Of a DNA stretch of 64,000 bases, positions 35,257 through 42,684 are shown piece after piece. Made by a program: the position numbers and the translations under genes. The stretch is from positions 4,524,001 through 4,588,000 of the forward strand of contig NZ_SHKL01000001.1 in NCBI RefSeq assembly GCF_004217185.1, read 5' to 3'. The first letter of the stretch is position 1. Every line of letters starts with the position of its first letter. Source of the stretch: Pseudonocardia sediminis (GTDB lineage: Bacteria > Actinomycetota > Actinomycetes > Mycobacteriales > Pseudonocardiaceae). The notes under the pieces were generated by a model that saw only the letters and a program-made list of their open reading frames with translations, had not been told where the DNA came from and did no database searches.

Positions 35257-35603
35257 CAGTCGGCGCTCCCGCGACGAGCGACCGACAACCGGGGCTCGGC
35301 GATCTCCCGAGTATCCGGGTGCGCCATGACGGAGGCCGGATCCGAGCCGACCGTCCACTCTTCGGCGGTCGCCCGGCTGATGTACCACCGATTCCCGCTC
35401 CTCCGCGCAGGAAGAACGTGGGGAATCAGGCGGCGAATCTTCTGACAGTTCGAGCTGGCCGAGCCGCCAGACCCCACCTCGCCGAACCACAGTTCGGCGA
35501 CCTCCTCAACCGTGAGGAGCAAAGCCGTCCGTAGGGCGCCCTCTGTGTGGTCGCCGCCGGTTGACGCGGACGTGTCAGAACGTTCGCGATCGTGAACAGA
35601 CAT
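35256..35603 (-). CDS. excisionase-like helix-turn-helix protein
   Basis: 115 residues from ATG 35603, after a strong AGGAGGAGG site. The core LLTVEEVAELWFGE ... IRRLIPHVLPARRSGNRWYISRATAEEW is a MerR/Xis-type winged helix. It is probably a recombination directionality factor or regulator for the integrase about 1.3 kb away. The ribosome-binding site lies in one arm of a 10-bp hairpin (35612-35652), so translation may be controlled by RNA structure. Confidence 0.8.
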   Translation of the reverse strand: MSVHDRERSDTSASTGGDHTEGALRTALLLTVEEVAELWFGEVGSGGSASSNCQKIRRLIPHVLPARRSGNRWYISRATAEEWTVGSDPASVMAHPDTREIAEPRLSVARRGSAD

Positions 35604-35611
35604 CGAGCCTC

Positions 35612-35652
35612 CTCCTGTGATCCGCGCCCGTGGGTGGGCGCCATCACAGGAG
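35612..35652 (-). promoter_or_regulatory. 5'-leader hairpin that covers the ribosome-binding site
   Basis: On the minus strand the leader of the HTH gene folds into 10-bp outer arms (CTCCTGTGAT/ATCACAGGAG) and an inner GCGCCC/GGGCGC stem with a 6-nt loop. The 3' outer arm ends in CACAGGAG, overlapping the AGGAGGAGG site just before ATG 35603. This would hide the site from ribosomes. It could equally be a DNA operator. Confidence 0.5.
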
Positions 35653-35667
35653 AACCCCGGAATGCAC

Positions 35668-35698
35668 GAGGGACCCGGACAAACTGTCCGGGTCCCTC
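35668..35698 (-). terminator. hairpin terminator after the XRE regulator
   Basis: Perfect 14-bp arms (GAGGGACCCGGACA/TGTCCGGGTCCCTC) with a 3-nt loop lie 26 nt downstream of the XRE gene's stop on the minus strand. It should separate the regulator transcript from the HTH/transfer operon that starts about 70 nt later. Confidence 0.8.
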
Positions 35699-35723
35699 AG
35701 AGATCGCGGCTGATTACAAGAAT

Positions 35724-36833
35724 CTAGCTACTACTGATGATGCGTTCAACCAGATCCACGGCGTCATCGTCCCGGGCCAGGAAGGAGAGCGCTCGCGCGA
35801 GGTCGATCATGTGCGTCACCTGCCGTTCCACCGGGAGGTGCGCGACGTCCACGTCCTCACCGCGCTTCGCGACCCACGACATGTCTCCGAGGTCGAGCCC
35901 GGCCGACAGTCGGTGCAGCTCGACGTTCGTCGGCCCGAACCCCGTCTGCCAGTAGTTTCCGTCCTCACCGAGCCGTACGGCCGAGCGCTCGGCCTGGCCG
36001 AGCAGCTCGTCGGCGCCGGCGCGGTCCTGCCGGCGGGCGGCCGCGACCGCGGTTCGCAGGTGCAGCATGCCGAGCAGGCTCAGCGCCTCCGGGTCGCCGG
36101 CCGCGACCTGCGGGCCGAGCCAGCGCGCGGCGGTCTCGCCGAGACTCAGTGCATCGTCGTAGCGACCGACTGCTAGCAGAGCGTGGGTCGCCGCCCGCGC
36201 CGCCGAGGCGAGCACGAGCGGGTCGTCGGCCTCGTCGGCCGCCTTCATCGCACGTTCGGCGGCGATCCACGACAGGTCGGCCTCGCCGACCTTGCTCAAC
36301 GTCGTCGCGGCCAGATGGTGCGTGCGCGCCGACATCGCCCAGGATCGTCGGCGCACGTCCGGCGCCTGCCCGGTCGCCGCATCCTCGATCTGCTGGGCGC
36401 TGTGGATCAGGCGCGGGAGTCGCTCGACGACCTCGCCGATCCGCCCGCGCTGGTAGTCGGCCCACAGGAACTCGACCAGCTGCTCGGCCTGGCGCAGGTC
36501 CGGCGGCGCAGCCGCATCGGACGCGAACAGGACGCGGGACAGGCGGCCGGGAGCCATCAGCGCGTCACGGATCGCCGGGATGTTGTCCCGCTCGTCGTCC
36601 TCCTCCATGAGCACGGGCTGGCCCATGAGGTCGCCGAGTGAGACGCGCAGGGCCCCGGCCAGCTCGGTCAGCACGTCGACGCGCCGGAGCTGGCGCTCGC
36701 CGCGCTCGATCTTGCTGAGCCAGTCGGTACTGCGGCCGACGAGACCGGCGAGCTGGCTCTGCGTGTAGCCACGGCGCTGCCGGTAGAAGGCGATCCGCTC
36801 ACCGATCTGCATCTCGTCACCAGCCCCACGCAC
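35724..36833 (-). CDS. XRE-family regulator with TPR-like helical domain
   Basis: 369 residues from GTG 36833; ATG 36812 (MQIGERIAFY) is a good alternative. The N-terminal Cro/CI helix-turn-helix is RIAFYRQRRGYTQSQLAGLVGRSTDWLSKIE. The rest is helical repeats of TPR type (AIRDALMAPG ... AATHALLAVGRYDDALSLGETAARWLG). Such proteins are common regulators in actinobacteria and may answer to peptide or metabolite signals. It lies between the integrase and the HTH gene, so it probably controls excision or transfer. A terminator follows. Confidence 0.9.
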   Translation of the reverse strand: MRGAGDEMQIGERIAFYRQRRGYTQSQLAGLVGRSTDWLSKIERGERQLRRVDVLTELAGALRVSLGDLMGQPVLMEEDDERDNIPAIRDALMAPGRLSRVLFASDAAAPPDLRQAEQLVEFLWADYQRGRIGEVVERLPRLIHSAQQIEDAATGQAPDVRRRSWAMSARTHHLAATTLSKVGEADLSWIAAERAMKAADEADDPLVLASAARAATHALLAVGRYDDALSLGETAARWLGPQVAAGDPEALSLLGMLHLRTAVAAARRQDRAGADELLGQAERSAVRLGEDGNYWQTGFGPTNVELHRLSAGLDLGDMSWVAKRGEDVDVAHLPVERQVTHMIDLARALSFLARDDDAVDLVERIISSS

Positions 36834-36895
36834 GGTCTCAGGCTACCGGCCGCCGGCGCCCGGAAACGACCCTCGCACAATCGGATGTCCGGGCA

Positions 36896-38128
36896 TCACG
36901 AATCCATCCACGCGGCGTCCATGACAGCGGCGCCGGCCGGATGCAGCTCGCCACGCGCGACGTAGATGTCGGTGAGCGTGCTGATCTTGGCGTGACCGGT
37001 GAGATCCGCTTTCTGCCGATCGGTGAGAACTCCGGAGTCGTGCCAGATCGTTGCGGCCGTCTTGCGGAAGGTGTGGCTCGTGACCGGCCAGTCCATCCCG
37101 GCCGATTTCCTTGCCTCGCGAACGTAGCCGACGATGTTGTTCGGATCCTTCCAGTTGAATCCGCCCTTCATCGAGGACGCCGGAAAGACTGGAATCTCCG
37201 GTCCGTGAACCGTACGCGCACGGAGCATTGTCACCACAAACTGCGGAAGCGGGACGATCCGCAATGACGTTTCCGTCTTTCCGTCGTGGCGATGGAGTCC
37301 CCGCCCTCGATGCCGGACGACGTTGCCGGTAATCGCGACGATCGGGACGGCTCGTATCTCGTCACGCTCGACGACGGGGACCCCTTCCAGGTCCACATCA
37401 CACCAGCGGACGCCGAGCGCCTCGCCCATACGAACTCCCGTGCCGAGCATGAACGTCACGATGTCCGGAAGGTCGCGCCGACGGGCACGCACCTGGGCGC
37501 GTGCTTCCTCCTCGTCGTCAGACGTCCCGGCCATCCAGCCGAGGAAGTGTCGTCTCTCCACAGTGGTCAGGGCGCGTGGCCTGCGCGGTCCCCGCTCGAT
37601 CGGGTCGAGGTGGCGGATCGGGTTGTCCGCCAACGCCTCGTGCTGGACTGCGACCCTGAGCACGAGCGACACGACGGTCCGGATCGTCTTCCGGGACTCC
37701 GGGCTGTGGCGCGCAGGCAGCGTGTTGAAGAAACCGTCGAACCGGGGAACAGTGCACTCGTACAGCCGCCACTGCCCCACGGCCGGGAGGATCACGGCCC
37801 GCAGACGCTGCCGGTATGTGTCGGCCGTCGTCACGGCGCGGGCGCCGTCACGCACCTGCGTCTCCAGCTTGTTCAGCCAGATCTCCGCCGCCCGCTCGAA
37901 CGTATGCTCCGGGCGGAGCGGCGCCATGGTGGTGCCAATGCGCGCCCGGAGCTCGTCCTGGAGCGCACGGGACGCGGCCGCCTTCGAGGCGCCGCTGCGC
38001 TCCAGCAGCCGCGTCACGCCGTCGTAGTCGCGGAACCGGCACTTGGCGACGTAGCTGCCGCCCGCGCTGAGCCGCTGGGTGATGCGGATGCTGCCGTGGG
38101 TGCCCATCGGTAGCGGTGGTCGCGCCAT
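36896..38128 (-). CDS. int: tyrosine site-specific integrase
   Basis: 410 residues. The N-terminal SAM-like core-binding domain (residues about 75-175) is followed by the catalytic domain with Arg233 in LGTGVRMGEALG, the His352-x-x-Arg355 pair in SHTFRKTAA, His379 in LTGHAKIS and nucleophile Tyr389 in TDIYVARGEL. All catalytic residues are present, so the protein looks active. It lies 114 nt from the 3' end of the tRNA-Met gene, which it must use as attachment site. An 11-bp tandem repeat lies between. Confidence 0.96.
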   Translation of the reverse strand: MARPPLPMGTHGSIRITQRLSAGGSYVAKCRFRDYDGVTRLLERSGASKAAASRALQDELRARIGTTMAPLRPEHTFERAAEIWLNKLETQVRDGARAVTTADTYRQRLRAVILPAVGQWRLYECTVPRFDGFFNTLPARHSPESRKTIRTVVSLVLRVAVQHEALADNPIRHLDPIERGPRRPRALTTVERRHFLGWMAGTSDDEEEARAQVRARRRDLPDIVTFMLGTGVRMGEALGVRWCDVDLEGVPVVERDEIRAVPIVAITGNVVRHRGRGLHRHDGKTETSLRIVPLPQFVVTMLRARTVHGPEIPVFPASSMKGGFNWKDPNNIVGYVREARKSAGMDWPVTSHTFRKTAATIWHDSGVLTDRQKADLTGHAKISTLTDIYVARGELHPAGAAVMDAAWMDS

Positions 38129-38161
38129 CCGCCCGCCTCGTTGCTAGATCGACCCCGCGGA

Positions 38162-38183
38162 GTTTCCGTTGGGTTTCCGTTGG
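38162..38183. repeat. tandem 11-bp repeat between integrase and tRNA
   Basis: GTTTCCGTTGG occurs twice with no gap, at 38162-38172 and 38173-38183, in the attachment region between the integrase start and the tRNA 3' end. Direct repeats here are typical arm-type sites for tyrosine integrases or excisionases. They could also lie in the integrase promoter. Confidence 0.5.
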
Positions 38184-38241
38184 ATCCGATCACCGTACGG
38201 GGTCCGCAGCGGCGAGCACAAGGCATTGAACTGCGACAACG

Positions 38242-38316
38242 TGGGGCGGGTCGGGTTCGAACCGACGACCTGACGGGTTATGAGTCCGCTGCTCTGACCA
38301 GCTGAGCTACCGCCCC
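38242..38316 (-). tRNA. tRNA-Met (anticodon CAT); attachment site of the element
   Basis: The cloverleaf reads from 38316 down: acceptor GGGGCGG pairs with CCGCCCC, D-arm TAGCTCAGC...GAGC, anticodon loop CTCATAA, T-arm GTCGG-TTCGAAC-CCGAC, discriminator A. CCA is not encoded. CAT could also mark lysidine-modified tRNA-Ile2, but elongator Met fits better. The anticodon stem GCGGA/CCCGT has one A-C mismatch next to the loop. The element's integrase lies directly downstream of the 3' end, so the 3' half is the likely crossover region. Confidence 0.93.
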
Positions 38317-38449
38317 CTGAACGGCGGAGTAGTGGTCGGCCGACGTCCAGACGGTGCCGGCGACGATCATCGTCGTCACGGCACCGCGGGGCCAGATAGT
38401 AGCGGCCACCACAGCGCGGGCGACGCCCTCCGGCCACCCGGACCGCGCG

Positions 38450-38923
38450 TCATCCGGACAGTCGGCGGAGACGGGCGAGGTCGACGTGATCGACGCCGCG
38501 CAACTCGTAGCCCTCGTGGAAGGACAGCTGGGCCTCGACCGACACGCACGGAACGGAACGTCCGGCGATCGTCCCCGTCGTGTAGTAGCGGGCCGGGAAC
38601 TCCCAGAACCCGCCGTCGAGGTCGGCCTGCCGCGCACTGCCGTCGTCGGCGATCTGCAGGGGGTGCACGTCCACCCACCCGCGGCCCGGCGCGGCGAGCT
38701 CGACGCGGGTCGGGCGCCAGTCCGTCTCGATCGCGTAGCCCAGCTCCGCGAGCGTGGTGAGGACGCGGTCCTCGTGCCGGGAGTCGACGTCGACGTCCAG
38801 GTCGCGGTGCGGACGGGTCTGCGCGCCGACGAGCGCGTCGACGCCCCAGCCGCCCTCCACCCAGTACCGGCACCCCGCCGCGTCCAGGGCATCGAGCACG
38901 CGGACGACCTCGGCCGCCGTCAT
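38450..38923 (-). CDS. nucleotidyltransferase (lincosamide/aminoglycoside adenylyltransferase-like)
   Basis: 157 residues from ATG 38923. The motif EGGWGVDALVG near residue 22 and RPHRDLDVDVD, with the metal-binding acidic pair, define the small polymerase-beta-type transferases such as LnuA and AadB. WVDVHPLQ follows. It could adenylylate an antibiotic, but many chromosomal members have no known resistance phenotype. It lies just outside the element, 134 nt beyond the tRNA. Confidence 0.85.
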   Translation of the reverse strand: MTAAEVVRVLDALDAAGCRYWVEGGWGVDALVGAQTRPHRDLDVDVDSRHEDRVLTTLAELGYAIETDWRPTRVELAAPGRGWVDVHPLQIADDGSARQADLDGGFWEFPARYYTTGTIAGRSVPCVSVEAQLSFHEGYELRGVDHVDLARLRRLSG

Positions 38924-39001
38924 CCCACCGTCGTCCACAGGGCCGATCCTGGCGGGGACGGCCGCCCGGCCGCCACCGGATTCGGCTGGTAGACAACGAT
39001 C

Positions 39002-39814
39002 ATGGGACTTCTGGACGGCAAGGTGGCGTTCGTGACCGGGGCGGCGCGCGGGCAGGGCCGCACGCACGCGGTGCGGATGGCCGCCGAGGGCGCGGACATC
39101 GTCGCCGTCGACGTCGTGGCGCCGGTCGCGGCCGACAACGGCTACCCGGCGGCCGTCCCCGAGGACCTGGACGAGACGGCCCGGCTGGTCGAGGAACAGG
39201 ACCGCCGGATCGTGGCGCGGGTCGCCGACGTACGCGACTCCGCCGCCCTGGACGCAGCACTCGACGAGGCGGCGTCCGAACTCGGGGCGCGGCTCGACAT
39301 CGTCGTCGCGAACGCGGGCGTCTCGAACTGGAACCGGTTCTGGGAGATCTCCGACGAGCAGTGGCAGACCGTCGTGGACGTCAACCTGACCGGTGTCTGG
39401 CGGACCATGAAGGCCGCCGCGCCGCGGATGATTGCCGCGGGCAACGGCGGATCGATCGTCGTCACCAGCTCCGTCGCGGGACTCAAGTCGCTGCCCGCGC
39501 AGGCGCACTACGCGGCGTCCAAGCACGGGGTGGTGGGGCTGACGAAGACCGCGGCGATCGAGCTGGCCGAGTTCGACATCCGGGTCAACTCGATCCACCC
39601 GTGGGCGGTGCGCACGGAAATGGGCCGCGACCGGAGCTTCGAACCGCAGATCGAGGCGCACCCGCAGTACGCACGCAGCTTCGCGTCCCTGCTGCCCGAA
39701 CGCGCCGCGCACACCGACGACATCACCAACGCCGTGATGTGGCTGGTCAGCGACCTGGGCCGGACCGTCACCGGCGCCCAGATCCCGGCCGACCTGGGCG
39801 CCACGACGTTGTAG
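39002..39814 (+). CDS. mycofactocin-type short-chain dehydrogenase/reductase
   Basis: 270 residues. The cofactor loop is VTGAARGQGRTHAV, the GAARGQGR form with an Arg/Gln pattern seen in SDRs that use mycofactocin or retain NAD. Catalytic Ser is in VVTSSVAGL, and Tyr/Lys in HYAASKHGVVG. A 15-residue insert (VVAPVAADNGYPAAVPEDL) after strand 2 is typical of this subfamily. It likely oxidises an alcohol or hydroxysteroid. It stands alone, converging on the transporter gene. Confidence 0.93.
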   Translation: MGLLDGKVAFVTGAARGQGRTHAVRMAAEGADIVAVDVVAPVAADNGYPAAVPEDLDETARLVEEQDRRIVARVADVRDSAALDAALDEAASELGARLDIVVANAGVSNWNRFWEISDEQWQTVVDVNLTGVWRTMKAAAPRMIAAGNGGSIVVTSSVAGLKSLPAQAHYAASKHGVVGLTKTAAIELAEFDIRVNSIHPWAVRTEMGRDRSFEPQIEAHPQYARSFASLLPERAAHTDDITNAVMWLVSDLGRTVTGAQIPADLGATTL

Positions 39815-41155
39815 CTACCAGGGATCGGTCCGTGCCCACTCCGGCCGCCACCCGATGTAGCGCGGCATGACGGCGACGGCGACGAGGCTGATCACCGCGG
39901 TGAGGACCAGGTAGCCCGCCGCCCACCACGGGTCTCCCCCGCCGAAGGCGAGCAGCGCGGTGAGGAACACCGGCGTCAGGCCCGAGGCCCAGATGCCGGA
40001 GCCCTGGTAGACCAGCGACATCCCGGTGTAGCGGACGCCGGTGTCGAACAGCTCCGCGAACAGCGCGGACTCGGTGCCCGTCATCGCGGCGTAGAAGACC
40101 CCGAGCTGCGCGACGATCGCCGACGCGGCCAGCCACGGGATCCCCGACTGCACGGCCAGGAACGACGGGACGACCGTCAGCCCGAACCCGGCCGCCCCGA
40201 TCCCGAAGATCCTCCGCCGTCCGTAGCGGTCGGCGAGCCGTCCCGCGAACGGCGTCAGCGCCGCCATCAGCAGGGCGCCGCCGGTGACGGCGAGCAGGAT
40301 CGTGGTCTTGTCCATCCGCACCGTCGCGGTGGCGTAGGTGATGACGAAGACGCCCCACGTGTTGAACGCGGCGCCCTCCGCCCAGCGGGCGAGCATCCCG
40401 GTGCCGACGCCGCGCCGGTGCGCGCGGGTACGGAACACCTCGACGACCGGCACCGACGCCGTCGCGCCGGAGGCGTGCAGCTCCCGGAACTCCGAGGTCT
40501 CGAGGACCTTGAGCCGCACGACCAGCCCGACCCCGACGAGCACGACGCTGATCAGGAACGCGATCCGCCAGCCGATGCTCAGGAACGTCTCCGGGTCGAG
40601 CACCTGCCCGAGCAGCGCGAACACACCAGTCCCCAGGGCCAGGCCGAGCCCGAGCCCGATCTGCGGGACGCTGCCGTAGAGCCCACGACGCCCGGGCGGC
40701 GCGTTCTCCACGGCGAGCAGCACCGCTCCGCCCCACTCACCGCCGACCGCGATGCCCTGCAGCACGCGCAGCAGCACCAGCAGCAACGGCGCCGCGACGC
40801 CGATCGCGGCGTAGGAGGGCAGCAGCCCGATCAGCGCGGTGGCCACGCCCATCATCACCATCGTCGCGACGAGCGTGCGCTTGCGCCCGAGCCTGTCCCC
40901 GATGTGCCCGAAGATCACCCCGCCGACCGGCCGGGCGACGAAGCCCACCGCGAACGTGCCGAAGGCCAGGAGCGTGCCGATGACCTCGTCGCCGCCGGCC
41001 GGGAAGAACAGCGCCGGGAAGACGAGGCCCGCGGCGGTGGCGTAGAGGAAGAAGTCGTACCACTCGACGGTCGTGCCGATCAGGCTCGCCGCCAGCACCG
41101 TCCGCGGTCCGGCCGGTGCCGCTCCGGTGGACCGCTCGTCGACGCCGGTGCTCAC
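39815..41155 (-). CDS. MHS-family (MFS) proton symporter
   Basis: 446 residues from GTG 41155, in GTGA overlap with the monooxygenase stop. Twelve hydrophobic segments are visible. The MHS signatures are TTVEWYDFFLYATAAGLVF near residue 28 and the loop GHIGDRLGRKRTLV. MHS transporters import organic acids such as alpha-ketoglutarate, shikimate or proline with protons. Co-transcription with an SsuD-like monooxygenase suggests a sulfonate or related organosulfur substrate (inference). Confidence 0.92.
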   Translation of the reverse strand: MSTGVDERSTGAAPAGPRTVLAASLIGTTVEWYDFFLYATAAGLVFPALFFPAGGDEVIGTLLAFGTFAVGFVARPVGGVIFGHIGDRLGRKRTLVATMVMMGVATALIGLLPSYAAIGVAAPLLLVLLRVLQGIAVGGEWGGAVLLAVENAPPGRRGLYGSVPQIGLGLGLALGTGVFALLGQVLDPETFLSIGWRIAFLISVVLVGVGLVVRLKVLETSEFRELHASGATASVPVVEVFRTRAHRRGVGTGMLARWAEGAAFNTWGVFVITYATATVRMDKTTILLAVTGGALLMAALTPFAGRLADRYGRRRIFGIGAAGFGLTVVPSFLAVQSGIPWLAASAIVAQLGVFYAAMTGTESALFAELFDTGVRYTGMSLVYQGSGIWASGLTPVFLTALLAFGGGDPWWAAGYLVLTAVISLVAVAVMPRYIGWRPEWARTDPW

Positions 41156-42327
41156 TTCCCGCCCCGCATCGCCGCGAACGGCACCGACACGCCCGCGTCC
41201 GGGTCGATGCCGCCACCCTCCGGCGGGGACCACAGGCCGCGCTCGCGCAGGATCGGGAAGACGCCCTCGCCCACCTGCCAGGCCTCCTCGAGATGCGGGT
41301 AGCCCGAGAGCACGAACTCGTCGATGCCGAGCTCGTGGTACTCGGCGATCCGGTCGGCGACCTCGGTGTGGCTGCCGACCAGGGCCGTCCCCGCCCCGCC
41401 GCGGACGAGCCCGACGCCGGCCCACAGGTTCGGCGAGATCTCCAGGTCGTCGGTGGAGCCGTTGTGCAGCGCGCGCATCCTCCGCTGCCCCTCCGACTCG
41501 CTCGCCGACAGCCCCGACTGGACGCTGTCAATGGTCGAGGGGTCCAGCGCGTCGAGCAGCGACTGCGCCTGCGCCCAGGCCGCGTCGGCGGTGTCGCGGG
41601 TGATCACGTGCAGCCGGATGCCGAACCGGACGGTGCGGCCCTGCTCGTCGGCGAGCTTGCGGATCCAGGCGATCTTCTCCGCGACGGCCGCGGGCGGCTC
41701 GCCCCAGGTCAGGTAGACGTCGGCGTGCTCGGCGGCGATGTCGCCCGCGGCCGGCGAGGAGCCGCCGAAGTAGACGTCGGGTACCGGGTCGGGCAGGCGG
41801 TCGAGGAACGCGTTCTCGACGTGGACGTGCTCGCCGTCGAGGTCGATCGTCTCGCCCCGCCAGATCGCGCGGACGACCTTCAGGAACTCCCCGGTCCGGG
41901 TGTAGCGGGCGTCCTTGTCGAGGAAGTCGCCGTAGGCGCGCTGCTCGCTGCTCTCGCCGCCGGTGACGACGTTGACCAGCAGCCGTCCCCCGGAGTGGCG
42001 CTGGTAGGTCGCCGCCATCTGTGCGGCCAGCGTCGGCGAGACCGACCCCGGCCGGAACGCGACGAGGAACTTCAGCCGTTCGGTGTGCGCGACGAGCATC
42101 GCCGTCGTCAGCCAGGCGTCCTCGCACCAGGCCCCGGTCGGGGTCAGTGCGCCGGTGAAACCGACCTGCTCGGCGGCACGCGCGACCTGGGTCAGGTAGC
42201 CGATGTCCGCCGGGCGGATCGCACCGGCCGACCCGGTGCCGACACCGTGCCCACCGCCGACGAGCTGACGGCTGTCGCCCATCGTCGGGAGGAACCAGTG
42301 CATGGTCAGGGGACTGTCAGAGGACAC
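41152..42327 (-). CDS. alkanesulfonate monooxygenase-like luciferase-family enzyme
   Basis: 391 residues in the SsuD group: MHWFLPTMGDSRQL, a Cys in GAWCEDAWL, GGRLLVNVVTGGESSEQRAYGD and TDVYFGGSS-type phosphate-binding sequence (VYFGGSSPAAG). The enzyme uses reduced FMN and oxygen to release sulfite from alkanesulfonates. No dedicated FMN reductase is adjacent. It is transcribed with the MHS transporter; about 340 nt upstream are free of genes and probably hold its promoter. Confidence 0.93.
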   Translation of the reverse strand: MSSDSPLTMHWFLPTMGDSRQLVGGGHGVGTGSAGAIRPADIGYLTQVARAAEQVGFTGALTPTGAWCEDAWLTTAMLVAHTERLKFLVAFRPGSVSPTLAAQMAATYQRHSGGRLLVNVVTGGESSEQRAYGDFLDKDARYTRTGEFLKVVRAIWRGETIDLDGEHVHVENAFLDRLPDPVPDVYFGGSSPAAGDIAAEHADVYLTWGEPPAAVAEKIAWIRKLADEQGRTVRFGIRLHVITRDTADAAWAQAQSLLDALDPSTIDSVQSGLSASESEGQRRMRALHNGSTDDLEISPNLWAGVGLVRGGAGTALVGSHTEVADRIAEYHELGIDEFVLSGYPHLEEAWQVGEGVFPILRERGLWSPPEGGGIDPDAGVSVPFAAMRGGK

Positions 42328-42684
42328 GGATGAGGCCTTTCGGGCAGGTCGGGACGCCGTCCGTGGACGGGGAGGGAACCGGGCTCAGGACCGGGGAGTG
42401 GTCACCGGTGACAGGACTGTGAGGACAGTCGTCCGAGATCGAGCCAGCGACGACGCGTCAGCTCGCTCGCACCCATCCGACGACAGCAACAGAGGTGGGA
42501 CTCCGACGCAACCGGTGACGATGGAGGTCACCACGGATCCCCGGAGCGGCCCCGGCAGGTGGTTGTCCTCCGGATCACCGCGTCTGCGTAAGGTCGCCCC
42601 CGCGGACCGCCAGGTACCGGGCCCCGGCCCGTTGCTACCTCCACACCCGCACGCCGATGACGCGTGCCTTGTGGGGGTTCTCTG
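42328..42684. other. divergent intergenic region
   Basis: This 357-nt region lies between the SsuD-like gene (minus) and the nuclease-helicase gene (plus). It contains the palindrome GTCACCGGTGAC near 42399 and an imperfect copy near 42512, both candidate operator elements. No RNA gene or convincing short ORF was recognised. Confidence 0.3.

Larger units (their letters stand above)
21450..38280. mobile_element. integrated conjugative or mobilisable element at a tRNA-Met gene (left end uncertain)
   Basis: A 17-kb minus-strand block of typical actinobacterial element genes ends at the tRNA-Met 3' half: integrase, XRE regulator, excisionase-like HTH, small membrane proteins, WhiB, DUF2637, coupling protein and MobF relaxase, most joined by 4-nt overlaps. 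The integrase start lies 114 nt from the tRNA 3' end, the standard arrangement for tRNA-directed integration. The left edge is placed where the flavin reductase breaks off; no repeat of the tRNA 3' end was seen there. No VirB4-like ATPase, FtsK-type TraB or replication initiator is visible. It is therefore either mobilisable only or a deleted remnant. Confidence 0.7.

Noticed and set aside
42328..42684. Riboswitch or sulfur-responsive leader peptide upstream of the SsuD-like gene
   Set aside because: I could not find a SAM-type aptamer core or a Cys-rich leader frame; only short palindromes are present.
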